From positions 9,001,739 to 9,065,738 of the forward strand of contig NC_050735.1 in NCBI RefSeq assembly GCF_014529535.1: a stretch of DNA of 64,000 nucleotides, written 5' to 3'. The notes beneath the pieces were generated by a model. It saw only the letters and a program-made list of their open reading frames with translations, was not told where the DNA came from and did not search any database. How positions within the stretch are numbered: the stretch's first letter is position 1; each line of letters begins with the position of its first letter. The position numbers and the translations under genes are program-made. This document shows positions 22,402 through 33,399 of this stretch, in pieces. This DNA comes from Bradysia coprophila (taxonomy: Eukaryota > Arthropoda > Insecta > Diptera > Sciaridae).

Positions 22402-25029
22402 TCAGTCAATAGTGCCGTTTAAGGTGTTCACTATTATTTCCAAATTTTTATAATCTGCATAACTGAGCTCATTGCGGGAAGCCTTTTCCAAGATCGTGTT
22501 CAATTTGTCCACAACCCTACTCGATTTAAAGTACTTCCGACGACATTGTTCGACAATATCCTTGCATTTCAATGACCAAACAGCGTTTTGATTCAGGTTC
22601 GATGAGTTTTCAGCTAGGCCATCCGATTCGACTGTTTCTGTTTGTCCGTTGTTTGCCTTGGACTCTTGTTTCAGCGTTCTTTGGTCCTGTTTCACAGTTT
22701 TTGTAGTTGATTTTTTCGTTTCCGACACCGAAATCGCATCAACCGTTGCTGGCCCATCATCGGTCGATTCTTGATTTTCATTCTGGGATTCGGTGTCATT
22801 GTTTGTCCGCATCATTTTTTGCTTAGCCCGGTTTAAGTCGACGTTTGCATCGTCTTTGACGGAAATTTTGATTTCCAACAAATTTTTGTCGATATTCAAT
22901 GGGGGAACGGTCTTTGATCGTATCACTTCCTCATATTCTGATATTAGGTTCGGGTAGTCGTCATGTTCGAACGCTGAAAAAACGTATCGATAATGTTGGT
23001 AGATTTCTTCCAGTGTTTCTGTGGTCATCATATCCTTGTTGTTATTCAACAAGCATTTCAGATTGCACTCCAGCCCAGCCAAATGTAACCGTCCGTCTCT
23101 AAGGCCAGCTCGACCCATCAAAATTATATTGAGGTTTTTTCTTGCACGGTCGGCATCTATCGTGCCATTTTTACTCTTCAAATTCTCGTTTCTCTTCATG
23201 TCTCTGTACAGCTCCTTAACGTTGCCCAATGGTTGCTCCAGCAAGGCAAATTGTTCGCGGATGAATAGAATCAGGGCCATTTTACTTTTCGGAATCTGTT
23301 TAAATATGTCATTTTTGACGTGCATCGTCTTCTTGCACATTTTCACCGAGAATCGAATCAAATCGGCGTGAAATTTATTTTGATTGGACTTCGAACCAAC
23401 GACCACCAGAACATTTCGAAGGTTTTCCCAATCCATTCGTACTTTCACTTGATGTGTAATAGACGCATCACTAAGAAATTTACTACCCGCATCGGTTAAC
23501 AGCAATAATCGTGCATTTTGCTCCGAGAGAAATATTTTTGAAGAGTTCGACGGCGTGCATCGTGCTGACGATAGTGCTACATCGGAAGCTGCTGCTAAGT
23601 CTGATGAGTCAATGTGCGGTGGCAAGGGAATGTAGTCTGGTGATTCAATAGCATCATGTCGGTCTTGTTCTTTCCCTTTTAACTTGGATTCCCCGAAACT
23701 ACAGTTTGAGTCCGAGTCATGGACAAGATGTGTTGACTTATCGCTAGCGTCTGTAACATGCAAGATGATTTCGTCTCGGAGCTTGTTTAAAGAAATTTCG
23801 TTCGGATTTTCTTTATTAACAACCGCAGAATCTGGTTCGATGAGTTCCTTCATCACCACATCACGATCAACATTTTCACTCTCACGCAAGGTTCCAGTAA
23901 CATTTTCAGTTGTAATTTTTTCGACCCAATTTCCGTTTTCTTGTTCCTCCTCAACCCCGTTCGTTTCCGAATCTTCACTTGAATCAACCGCTTCCAAGTT
24001 ACCATCTCGATTCTGGTCATTCCGGCGACTGGTGACACGTTTCGAGTACTTGGTAACTGCGTTGAAAACTCCCTCACCACGATGTAAGTAATACGGTCGA
24101 TTAGTCTTCTCGGGCTCTAAATACGCTTCGCCCTCATCATCACTATCATCAGGACTATCATCCGAGCTGATGCAGTCGGAACCTCGATTACTTCCGGACT
24201 TTCGTCGTTTGCGCATACGTTTCGACCGTTTTGACGTGTCTACGTCACTGCCTTCCGATTCAGATAAGACGGTGGCCACTTTTCGACCTTTCGGTGCATT
24301 ACTTTCCGACAGATCTGAACTTTCCGATTCATATACATCAGTAGCAGCGAAATCTGTTTCTGACACATCGTGCGACCGCTTCAACGAATTTCGATTGGCT
24401 CGCTGTGGTTTGGCAAAATGGTCAGCTGTCTTGTTGACTGGCGGCAGATTCCTCGACGGGTTCGCTGATATGATTGTATTCAAACGGGCAACGTCAATGT
24501 CACCGAACGGATCATCATGGCGACTAAGGCGCTTAACGCAACCTACATTGATGGCATCGCAACCGTCGTGCAAATTGTCGATCGGTTCTGGTTCCTTTTC
24601 CACCGGAACATTTGTTTCATCCTCATCCTCACTGCTAATGACGGTTGGCTCTTCCGGTGGATAAATGTAGACTTCGTCATCTGAATCGGACTCTGGTACA
24701 GATACAGGTTTCGCTGTTGTTTCAATGATCTCAAGTTTCTGCTTTACGTTGACGAAGTCTTCTTTTCTGAGTCTTATCCCTTCACGAACCTTGTTGGCAT
24801 GGGCTTTTTTCGCTTCCATTTGCTGAAAACGTTTCATTTTCTCTTCGGCTCGATTGAACGGATTCGGTCGACCTTCATCTGGCGCTTTAACGGTTTCTGT
24901 TAAATTATCGTTCAATCGAACGTTAGGCGAGTCTATTGGCTGTGAATCAACTTGTGATAAATAAGACGTGTAAGGAGTGAAACGTTTTGGTATGTTACGA
25001 TTTTTCGTTGACGCTGCTTTCTTATTCAT
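22402..25029 (-). CDS. Unrecognised 875-aa acidic, probably nuclear protein (single exon)
   Basis: A single uninterrupted frame of 875 codons starts at MNKKAASTKNRN and is followed by AATAAA-type signals at 22393-22398 and 22368-22373 on the minus strand. In order the protein shows: a charged probable coiled coil (about residues 60-105, EEKMKRFQQMEAKKAHANKV); long Ser/Asp/Glu-rich disordered regions (about 110-500); a basic cluster KRSKRMRKRRK resembling a nuclear localisation signal; a globular-looking region (about 505-690) with VRMDWENLRNVLVVVGSKSN, KMALILFIREQFALL and DGRLHLAGLE; an Asn/Gln/Glu-rich linker; and a helical C-terminus (about 810-875). Codon-level structure and length leave no doubt that it is coding. 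I recognise no family. Nuclear location is inference from composition. Confidence 0.88.
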   Translation of the reverse strand: MNKKAASTKNRNIPKRFTPYTSYLSQVDSQPIDSPNVRLNDNLTETVKAPDEGRPNPFNRAEEKMKRFQQMEAKKAHANKVREGIRLRKEDFVNVKQKLEIIETTAKPVSVPESDSDDEVYIYPPEEPTVISSEDEDETNVPVEKEPEPIDNLHDGCDAINVGCVKRLSRHDDPFGDIDVARLNTIISANPSRNLPPVNKTADHFAKPQRANRNSLKRSHDVSETDFAATDVYESESSDLSESNAPKGRKVATVLSESEGSDVDTSKRSKRMRKRRKSGSNRGSDCISSDDSPDDSDDEGEAYLEPEKTNRPYYLHRGEGVFNAVTKYSKRVTSRRNDQNRDGNLEAVDSSEDSETNGVEEEQENGNWVEKITTENVTGTLRESENVDRDVVMKELIEPDSAVVNKENPNEISLNKLRDEIILHVTDASDKSTHLVHDSDSNCSFGESKLKGKEQDRHDAIESPDYIPLPPHIDSSDLAAASDVALSSARCTPSNSSKIFLSEQNARLLLLTDAGSKFLSDASITHQVKVRMDWENLRNVLVVVGSKSNQNKFHADLIRFSVKMCKKTMHVKNDIFKQIPKSKMALILFIREQFALLEQPLGNVKELYRDMKRNENLKSKNGTIDADRARKNLNIILMGRAGLRDGRLHLAGLECNLKCLLNNNKDMMTTETLEEIYQHYRYVFSAFEHDDYPNLISEYEEVIRSKTVPPLNIDKNLLEIKISVKDDANVDLNRAKQKMMRTNNDTESQNENQESTDDGPATVDAISVSETKKSTTKTVKQDQRTLKQESKANNGQTETVESDGLAENSSNLNQNAVWSLKCKDIVEQCRRKYFKSSRVVDKLNTILEKASRNELSYADYKNLEIIVNTLNGTID

Positions 25030-26187
25030 TTTATGGTTGTTGCTATTGTTGTTGTTTACAACGTTGTGTCTGGTAACTGTTCGACTGGATGGTTTCAGGT
25101 TTGTCGTGGTGAATATGAGAGTAGAGTTCTGCTTCTAACTCATCCGAGTATTTTTCATCGTAATCCGTTTTCTGTTGGGATAAAACGATTATTTTACTTC
25201 GATTGCAGATCCTTTACCTGTCAATAAACTCACTCTGAATGATCTATTCACATTTATTACTTTCAAGAACTCAAATAGAAAGGAAAAGGCCCTTTTTCGG
25301 TTATTCAAATCTTTTGTGTCTGCTGCTGTGTTTTGATGGTTTTTTGAGTGACGTTTAGTGGAACAGGGTGGAACATAACCAACATAACAAAACCCAACCA
25401 GAAAATGTGTTTTCAGTGTGACCAACATATTATCGTTCAGTGTTGCCATAAAACGATATGCATAAGGCTTTACATCATCTTTAGAATATACCTACAGTAT
25501 CTACACTTTCATACTTTGAAACGTAATCTCAGATTAATTTCGTTGTGTTTTACTTAACACAAACTTTTACGTCGAAGAAGAGCTGCCATTTGAGTATACT
25601 AAATTAATAATCCTGTGAAAAAAAGAACGAACAATAGACGGCGGCTCAAAATCCCTCGTTCAAAGTCGATGGCTTGTTTCAATATACTCAAATTGACCGC
25701 TCATTACGTTATTTTTGAAAAATTCATTTCAAGGTGTATCTGAAGTCTTACATCGGTAGGCCAAGGCACTGATAATTACAAGTTACTACGGATCGGTTTG
25801 AAGGTATGTATCGTATGTATGCAAACGTTATTACTTTGATATGTGCTAGGTTCTGAAAAATACGTAGAGAAATGGCTGACCATCTGATTAGTCGTCAATT
25901 TGTGTACATTTTTGTATATAAACGGCAAGCTCCAAAATTTAAAATAATGCAATAATTTGTTTTTATTAAGTTGTCGATGAAAATATTGTTCTTATGTAGT
26001 AACCCATGGACTCAGGTGGGTGGCATAAAAATTCATGATTCAGGACATATTTTTCTCTATTTGAACTATTTTCCTAACAGTAGTTTCCTCAACATCTGCC
26101 ACTTGTGACGCAATTTTTTTCTAAAATTTTCTATCTTAAATTTTTTAGTTCAATTTTTTGTTGATAACACTTTTGCGTTGAGGCGCA
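25030..26187. other. No gene recognised
   Basis: Upstream region of the minus-strand 875-residue gene, so its promoter and 5' UTR should lie within the first few hundred bases, but I see no clear core promoter motif. The rest is AT-rich with no convincing frame. Confidence 0.4.
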
Positions 26188-26270
26188 AAATGCGTCACCC
26201 TCAGCGATATCAGTTATTTTGTAAGTAGAAACAAGGACTTGCGTCACACTTTCACCCTTTAGGGTTTTTT
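26188..26270. repeat. Dispersed repeat, inverted partner of 21302-21388
   Basis: It contains TGCGTCACCCTCAGCGATAT, CAGTTATTTTGTAAG and GGACTTGCGTCACA, which are the reverse complement of the 21302-21388 block with few changes. A TTGCGTCACGCCCCC relative occurs at about 27131. Confidence 0.65.
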
Positions 26271-26350
26271 GGCGGATATCAGTTCTTTAGGTGTAAGGGT
26301 AACTAGTTTTGTCAGCAACTCATGTCGACAACAGCTCAACTCCAACAAAA

Positions 26351-26660
26351 AATCCGATGGAAGTTAGGAAGTGCCAGAGGAATCATCTCTCATCCCAAAA
26401 TTTAGGAACCAACCTTGGAACACCTCACTTATATCGGAAATAACCCAAATCAATCGAAAAATCCGATGGAAGTTGGGAAATGCCAAAGTAATCATCTGTC
26501 ATCCCAAAATTTAGGAACCAACCTTGGAACACCTCACTTATATCAATAATAACCCAAATCCATCGTAAAATCCAGAGCCAGAGGAATCACCTGTCATCCC
26601 AAAATTTAGGAACCAACCTTGGAACACCTTACTTATATCGAAAATAACCCAAATCCCTCA
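26351..26660. repeat. Three-copy tandem repeat, 109-bp period
   Basis: Units start at about 26351, 26460 and 26569. Each contains CATCCCAAAATTTAGGAACC, AACCTTGGAACACCT and ATAACCCAAATC. The third unit is about 16 bp shorter near its start. Divergence between copies is low, so the duplication is recent. It is non-coding in all frames. Confidence 0.85.
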
Positions 26661-27330
26661 AAACACTTTTCCAACATTTACCAATCATAATTCATAATTA
26701 CTAGCTGGAAAAAAAAAGTATTTCTTCTGACACACACACACAAAACTCGTTGTTATATGGCATTGTATGGAAACGTCCGGGAGTCCTAGCTCCCCATTTT
26801 TTAAAATCTTATTTTGATCTAGGGCCCGAGATTGACCTATAACCAAAATTTCAGGAAAATCGTTAGAAACGTTTAGGAGTTACGAAACCGTCCTTTTTCA
26901 TATGAACTAACTAACGTAGCCAATTTGAGTTATCTGAAAATACGAAATTTTGCTTATTTTCATACAAACATTAATATTTCGAGCTGCAGTAACGTGTGAT
27001 AGCTCGTTGAACTCGTATGGAGGCCTAGATTCCAAATATCTAAGTTTGGGGGTCGTTGGAGATAATGGGGAGAATTCAAAAAGTTGCTGTAAATATGCTC
27101 CGCCGTCCTCAAATTTTTTTTGTTAAAACACTTGCGTCACGCCCCCTTACTAACGTGCGTAAATGATCTACAGTTGATGGTTGAGAGTAAGATTTTGAAT
27201 GCAATTCCTACGGCCTCGAGTGACAATCTACACATCCATTGCCTAAAAAGGCATTTATCACTCGCTGCCATAAATAATAATTTACCTTTGAACACCTTTC
27301 AAAATTTTAATGATGTGAGGTGATGTAGGT

Positions 27331-27409
27331 CAATGAAAGTACAAACCAGGTATGGTCTGTCCATACAAATTTTGACATTAGACCATACCTATAGAGTATA
27401 CTGTCATTG
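27331..27409. mobile_element. 79-bp CAATGA-ended MITE with perfect 8-bp target duplication
   Basis: It runs from CAATGA to TCATTG and is flanked by ATGTAGGT on both sides (27323-27330 and 27410-27417). Inside, ACAAACCAGGTATGGTCTG pairs partly with AGACCATACC. It matches both ends of the 171-bp copy at 2702-2872 and simply lacks that copy's central palindrome. Confidence 0.85.
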
Positions 27410-27417
27410 ATGTAGGT

Positions 27418-28140
27418 GACCGAGTGAAAGGTTTGGTTCTTGAGTAACAATTATCGAATACTTTGACGATCATTTTTCAGCATTGACTATCATCCAACGA
27501 TGATAGGCTTAGTGAATCTATTAATCAGTCGTCACACATAATTTGAAAATATTAACCGACTTCAAAATGAAGCCATTGAAATGAAGAATAGAAATTCGTG
27601 CTATCCAAGCGTACCATTCAAAAATAGTGATTTATACCACCGAGTGATTAATACTTCATTTAGACAATTTAGAAACTCGGCTAAATGTGGATGAGGAGGA
27701 TGAATGAAGAGAGTGAAAAGAGATAAATGCTTTCGCTGTTCAGCTATTAATATAGGCGATGAGTTTTTATTTATTTAATTATTGTTATTATTATTATTTT
27801 TTTTTTATATTTCTGATTGTTTTTAGCTAACTAAGTTTTCATTGTGATATTATCCGAAAGTCATTTGAATAAATAAAGGCGATGAGTAGAGTGAATGTTT
27901 AAAATTGAGATTTGTTGATTGTACCCCATCAATGAAAGCAGCTACTTTATTCTTTCTGTTATCTTACAATGACAATGCGGTTTGAATTTTTCCCGCTCAG
28001 GAAATTTTGTAATAGAAAAATATTTAAGACGGAGAGCGATGTTGTCTGTGGTTGAAAGTAGATGGCTCTTCTGGCTTTCTTGACAGATAAAAAATTAATT
28101 TTGTCAACAAAAATGTTAAATTGAAAATGTAATTTTGCAA
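27418..28140. other. No gene recognised; upstream of TRAPPC2
   Basis: AT-rich, with a TTATTATTATTATTTTTTTT run near 27785. The proximal part should hold the TRAPPC2 promoter, but no clear core motif was seen. Confidence 0.4.
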
Positions 28141-28160
28141 AACCATCAAAACCCTGAGCT

Positions 28161-28646
28161 ATGGCTAGCAGTTATTATTTTGCTATCGTTGGTCATAATG
28201 ACAATCCATTGTTCGAGATGGAATTCGTCAGCAGCAATAAGGAAGTTAAAGTGAGACCGTGGAAAAGCTCAATCATTTTGCCGAGTTTACTAAATTTTCC
28301 TTCAAAATCGTAGAAAGAGGATCACCGTCATCTGAATCAGTTCATTGCCCATGCAGCCCTTGATTTGGTGGACGAACATAAATGGAAAACCAATCAAATG
28401 TATCTGAAATCCATCGACAAATTCAATCAGTGGTTTGTGTCGGCCTTCGTCACGGCCAGCCAGATTCGATTCGTTATGGTCCATGACAATCGGAACGATG
28501 AGGGCATCAAGAGTTTCTTCAATGAAGTCTACGAAATGTACATTAAGCATTCCATGAATCCGTTTTACGCAAAAGACAGTGCTATCAAATCGCCAATGTT
28601 TGAGAAGAAGGCTCAACTGTATGGCAGAAAGTTTCTGGTGTCCTGA
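28161..28646 (+). CDS. TRAPPC2: TRAPP complex subunit 2 (sedlin, Trs20), 140 aa
   Basis: This is an orthologue of TRAPPC2/sedlin/yeast Trs20, a longin-fold adaptor subunit of the TRAPP complexes that act as Rab1/Ypt1-type exchange factors in ER-Golgi traffic. Exon 28161-28250 (30 codons) joins 28314-28646 through a 63-bp phase-0 intron (GTGAGA donor, TAG acceptor). Landmarks are [78 protein letters not shown] and SMNPFY. The total of 140 aa equals the usual length, so the gene looks complete. A possible ATTAAA polyadenylation signal is near 28750. Confidence 0.95.
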
Positions 28647-29139
28647 TAGTGTTGAATTAATTCATGAATTTTCTCTGTGTATTATTGTTATGAATATCAA
28701 ATGATGGAATTTCGGTCGGTTTGTGTAATTGAAGATTTATATATTCCACATTAAAGTCGTTTGAAATGCTGAAGAGTCTCTAAAATTTTGGTTTACCTTT
28801 CGATTGAACTGAACGGGAGGCAGTAAATTCCAAACGTACTGCCCCAAAAATGTATTCATTACAGAGAAATGATAAAAGGTGGCGTTGCTGCCGCCCCTGA
28901 TTCATTAGGTTCCACTATTTACTACGAAAATACAAAGAAAATGTGCCTTTGACTCAAGGCCGTTTTTCGAAAATAAATTTTCCAAAATTTACTAAAAAAT
29001 TTACTTTTGATATTTTGAAATATTATCAGTCAACCCTGAGTTGATTTTCGTCCGTTCAATCGGCGGCAGTGGAACCTAGAACATCCAGTCCAGTTAGTGG
29101 ACAACTGGTTGCTGGTACAATCTGTAGTAGTTGAAATTC

Positions 29140-29360
29140 TACAATTATTAAACCTGAAGCTTATGCAGAATCAGCAACAGCCACAAGGACAATATTTTTT
29201 TGTATCGAAAACAATTCAAAGCAATCACATAATTACTATAGTAAACTCGTTGTTTAGAATGTGTTTTGATTGTGTATTATACAAGTAGAGTATGTTTGTT
29301 GATCAGCTAGTGAAGTTTATCTGTTGCTGATTCTGCACAAGCTTTACGTTTAATAATTGT
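29140..29360. repeat. Inverted pair, 40-bp arms
   Basis: ACAATTATTAAAC plus GCTTATGCAGAATCAGCAAC at 29140-29181 recurs inverted at 29320-29361 (GTTGCTGATTCTGCACAAGC, GTTTAATAATTGT). The spacer is about 140 bp. Non-coding. Confidence 0.7.
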
Positions 29361-29673
29361 AATATAACGGTACGAAAATTCGGTTCAATGAACGCAAAGA
29401 AAATCTCAAACAGTCTCAGTGGAGGTCGAAAGTAGCTCAAAGTTTTTCGCTGATATTCGATCAAATTCGTAAATTTCAGCGTCACCTGAAACACACTTTT
29501 CATTAATTTTTCCTACTGAAAATAGTTGATTCTAAATTGCTGGAACACTCAGCGTTTCATCGACACCTCATTACATTGGCTATGAGTCAATTCAACAGTG
29601 TCGATCTGTTGCATGTATAAGTGAAGTGGCCCCCTACGACGAAGTACCGAACAATTCAGCCAATGAATTTATA

Positions 29674-29862
29674 TACTGATAGAAGGTGGATATCGAACAA
29701 GAAATTCGAGATCAACACCTCGCGAGATTTTTGACATTAGGCGAGACAAATCGGCAATGGTAGTCCGGTCTGTCTGTTTTGGTTATCCACATTTTTAAAA
29801 TTTTAGCACACTCTGATTAAGAATGTATGAAGGTCACGCTATATATCCACCTTCTATCAGTA
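29674..29862. mobile_element. 189-bp MITE with TA target site
   Basis: The terminal repeats TACTGATAGAAGGTGGATAT and ATATCCACCTTCTATCAGTA are perfect inverses and are flanked by TA on each side, as expected for Tc1/mariner-type insertion. There is no open frame inside. Confidence 0.75.
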
Positions 29863-31344
29863 TAATAAATTCCTTGAATTCAGCTTTCATCACGGGTCAC
29901 ACACGACGTTTTTTGAGCTTGAAAACTGAAATGAGACGAAACCACATAGCTATTTTGCTAATAAGTTAGTAAATGGGGTTGTTTTGCGCACTAGATGTGA
30001 GTATGCCAATACCAGCTACGAGCAAAGCGAGGCAATTCTCGTATGTAAATCCACTGCGCTTGCTGACTAGATTGTTGCTGAAAATCATGAATTTTTCAAC
30101 TAGTAGAAGATATAAGATGTCCTATCAACGCACTATAAACAGGTACCAGAACAAATTTGAAATAAGAGGCATACTCGACGCAGCAGTCAGAATTGGAATT
30201 GAAATTACTTTTGCCCGTTAAAAAAAAATATCCTGGGGCAACGCTCTCCAAGAACAAATAAAAGAACAGAATGTAAATTAGAGGCCTCCACGACGCAGTA
30301 TAGTCCAATTCTCATATACATCCAGATTTTTATATTGGTAATATGTTATGTTATATTGGTAAATATAATGCCACTGCGTTACGGACGTTCCATAGAAAAT
30401 AAGAGAAATAAATGACTATGTTCCTTTGCCGGTTCTTGGAGGGTGCTGCCTCGTGCCTGATTATAGTGCGTTGGTCCTATGATTTTACATGTATGTCCAT
30501 TTTCATATACAACAAAACGTTCACTTTTCCCCAGGTCGACCCTCCCTTAGTTCCGATTATATCAAATTCATAATATAGTAATGTCTGTGAAGGTAGAATG
30601 AAGTAAAATTAATATTCGTGGAAAAATTTATTTTTATTTATTTTTGCCGAGCCAATTGCATAAACGCTAATGCCACTTAATACCTATAGCAATACACAAC
30701 AATAGAAATTATTTTTCAATTCTGTTTTCCGATAATGAAGCGCCCTGCTGCAAATTTAACATGGTACAACACACTTCACAGAGAGTTTCTCGGAAACCTT
30801 TTCAGAGTTGAAATGAACTGTGGAGTAATTATTGAAACAAAATTTACACACAGACCGAAATCTGCGCGCAATCTGCCCGTAATCTGCATGCAGGAAAATT
30901 TGCAGATTTTAGCAGATTTCGGGAACTTAAATTTTTCTTTTTTAAATCGAAAAACTGTATTTATTTTTTTTAGATGTTGTCCAGCATGTCCACAAAAAAA
31001 ATGCCATGCAAAAGGGTCCAAATCTTCGATGAAAACTCAAATTAGTTGCCTAGTTGCGGAACATCCAAAAACTTTTTTATCGTTAAAACATTGGGAACTG
31101 AACGTGCAACGATAATAGCGAAGCAAAAGGAACTTTTTTGAACCAATTTTAAAAATTACTTAACTTTCACATCAGTTTAAAAATATCATTTTATGAAAAT
31201 TCGGAAAAACTGCCAGAAAAACGGAAAATTCTGGAAAAAAATTTATATAAAAAAACCTTTGATCCTTTGGCTTTCATTTGAGCTCAATATCACCTTTGTA
31301 GCTTCGATTGCCGCTACACAGAAATTCATCGAAGTTACATTTAT
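29863..31344. other. No gene recognised
   Basis: AT-rich sequence. Two related stretches mention CGACGCAG near 30177 and 30290 with similar surroundings, suggesting an old duplication. Near 30860-30900 there are three tandem AATCTGC words. The open frame at 30735-31115 shows no domain or codon pattern that I would trust. Confidence 0.4.
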
Positions 31345-32302
31345 AAGCATCCCAAATATGGATATCTATTTATAAATATATACAGCTATATTGACCTATA
31401 TAACGGTGTAGATAGTTCTTTTGAGCTATATCCTAGCATATTTATCAGTAAATTGTTTATTTATAGGTAAATATAGGTTAATATAGGACTGAGGAAATTG
31501 TAGGTCAATTTGAAATTTGTGTTACGTTTGAAAGGAACATCGTACGGGGCTTCGTAATTGCGCTATGCGCAATTTTTAAGACGTACAAATTTCATAAGAA
31601 TTTTACTTTACCGACGTTTGCGGGAAGAGTAGGGCTACGGACGAACTAGGGTCACGTGCGCAATAGATGTACGGGTTCGTACGGGGCTCAGTCGTAGCAA
31701 ACGCTCCGACTGTTCTGACGGCTCGTTTGTTAATATATCGAGTAAACTTTGACCGAATTTCATGATTTTTTTTTGTTTGAAAGGTTTTATTGAATGTAAA
31801 GCAGCTGTACTAATTTCACCTCCTAACAAAATGGCCGTCGGCCGCCATTTTGGATTTTTGTAAAAACAATAGAAATCGGTGAAAATGATACTTACAAAGT
31901 TACTGATCAGTGGGAAGTGATTGGTTATGTGTGTGGGGTTTTTTCAAGCATCCCAAATATGGATATCTATTTATAAATATATACACCTATATTGAGCTAT
32001 ATAACGGTGTAGATAGTTCTTTTGAGCTATATATGTTTATTTATAGGTAAATATAGGTTAATATAAATTGTTGCAAAAATTTTTAAGTTTGGGTTACAGT
32101 TGAAAGGAACGTCGTACGGGGCTTCGTAATTGCGCTATGCGCAATTTTTAAGACGTGCACATTTCATAAGAATTTTAGGTTAGTAGGTTTAGGGTAAGAG
32201 TAGGGCGACCGACGAACTAGGGTCGCGTACGCAATAGATGTACGGGTTCGTACGGGGCTCAGTCGCAGCGAACGCTCCGACTGTTCTGACGGCTCGTTTG
32301 TT
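31345..32302. repeat. Tandemly arranged dispersed repeat, about 600-bp unit, 1.6 copies
   Basis: Bases 31345-31731 and 31946-32302 are close direct copies, each running from GCATCCCAAATATGGATATC through GGTAAATATAGGTTAATATA to GACGGCTCGTTTGTT. The 214 bp between them match about 8385-8600. The unit is therefore the spacer plus the flanking block, in the same order as the 7725-8818 repeat. No coding frame. Confidence 0.75.
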
Positions 32303-33273
32303 GAAAGTTAACACATTTGTAGTCATATTTTTTCCACGAATATTTTTGGTAAAAAGATATCAGCGAAAAGTATCCATACCTAGCAAGAGGGTGGATACCT
32401 AAATTTTAGCATCCATTTTTGCTTTTCGAATTTTATTTTCGATGATATGCTTTAATCAGAATGCGATTCACGAATATCCACCGTAATAACGAATTGTGTT
32501 GTCTTCCAAAAAAAACGTTTTTGCGTTTCACCAGCTCTGAGAATAATAAGCAGGGTGTCGGGGAATCTCGCACACGCGATCATAGTATGCGTCCTTTTAC
32601 GACATGTAACGAAAAGTCATGACTGTGCGAGAATCACCACTTAGAGGTGAATCTCGCACACCATGAATTTGTGTGGTGTGCGTGATTACCCTACCCCAAC
32701 GACAACCCAATTTTGGTGGGTCGTTATTGCGGTTTTACGTTTTTCAAAAAGAATTCTGGTAAAAACATATCATCGAAAATAAAAATATACGAAACGCAAA
32801 AATGTCGAGGGGGAAACCACTGGCTAAAAGGGTGGCAAATCAATTTCTAATTCCTTCAATTACCGCATTAATTCCGTTTTGGTGGATTTCCACTTTAATT
32901 CCTATTGATTTCTAATAATTGCAACGATATTTTCTGTTACTATTGATTTGCTACTTTTTAGAAACAATTTTCTAAAAATTTTCTTTACTTTTCTTTGCCT
33001 CGATAATTTTCTAAGACTTCCTTCAAATTTAAAGAAAACTGTCGAAATTACTGCAGTTTCGTAGTTGCCGAAGTATCCGGTAATTAATAAGAGTTGAAGA
33101 AAATACTAGAAATTGAGGGAATTGATGGAATTACAAGAAATTGACTGAAAATACGAGAAATTTAAAGTAAGTGAAAGGAAACAATTAGCGAATGAAGTGT
33201 ATTTTACAAACCGAATAGCTAAGACTGGAAACCTGCAGCGAGTTAGAGGATCAAGTTTTTTTTTCATTCGCTT
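32303..33273. other. No gene recognised
   Basis: It contains short inverted words around GAATCTCGCACAC (32570-32690) and many variants of GAAATTGA/TCAATTTC (32850-33200) that look like decayed foldback arms, continued in opposite sense after 33400. Nothing codes for protein. Confidence 0.4.
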
Positions 33274-33399
33274 ACAGTGAACGACATCTCAAATGTCTCA
33301 CTGTCATTTTTTTCAGAGAATGTCATTGTAAATTTGCAATGACACAATAAATTTCTCAGAAAAATTTGACAGTGAGACATTTGAGATGTCGTTCACTGT
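33274..33399. mobile_element. 126-bp MITE with 33-bp perfect terminal inverted repeats
   Basis: The ends begin ACAGTGAACGACATCTCAAA and finish TTTGAGATGTCGTTCACTGT. The 33-base arms match without mismatch, and TA adjoins both ends. The centre is about 60 bp. The perfect arms suggest recent activity of a Tc1/mariner-type source elsewhere. Confidence 0.85.

Noticed and set aside
30735-31115. 126-codon plus-strand frame with CCPACPQKKC
   Set aside because: The cysteine cluster is isolated, the flanks are low complexity, and no conserved domain is seen.
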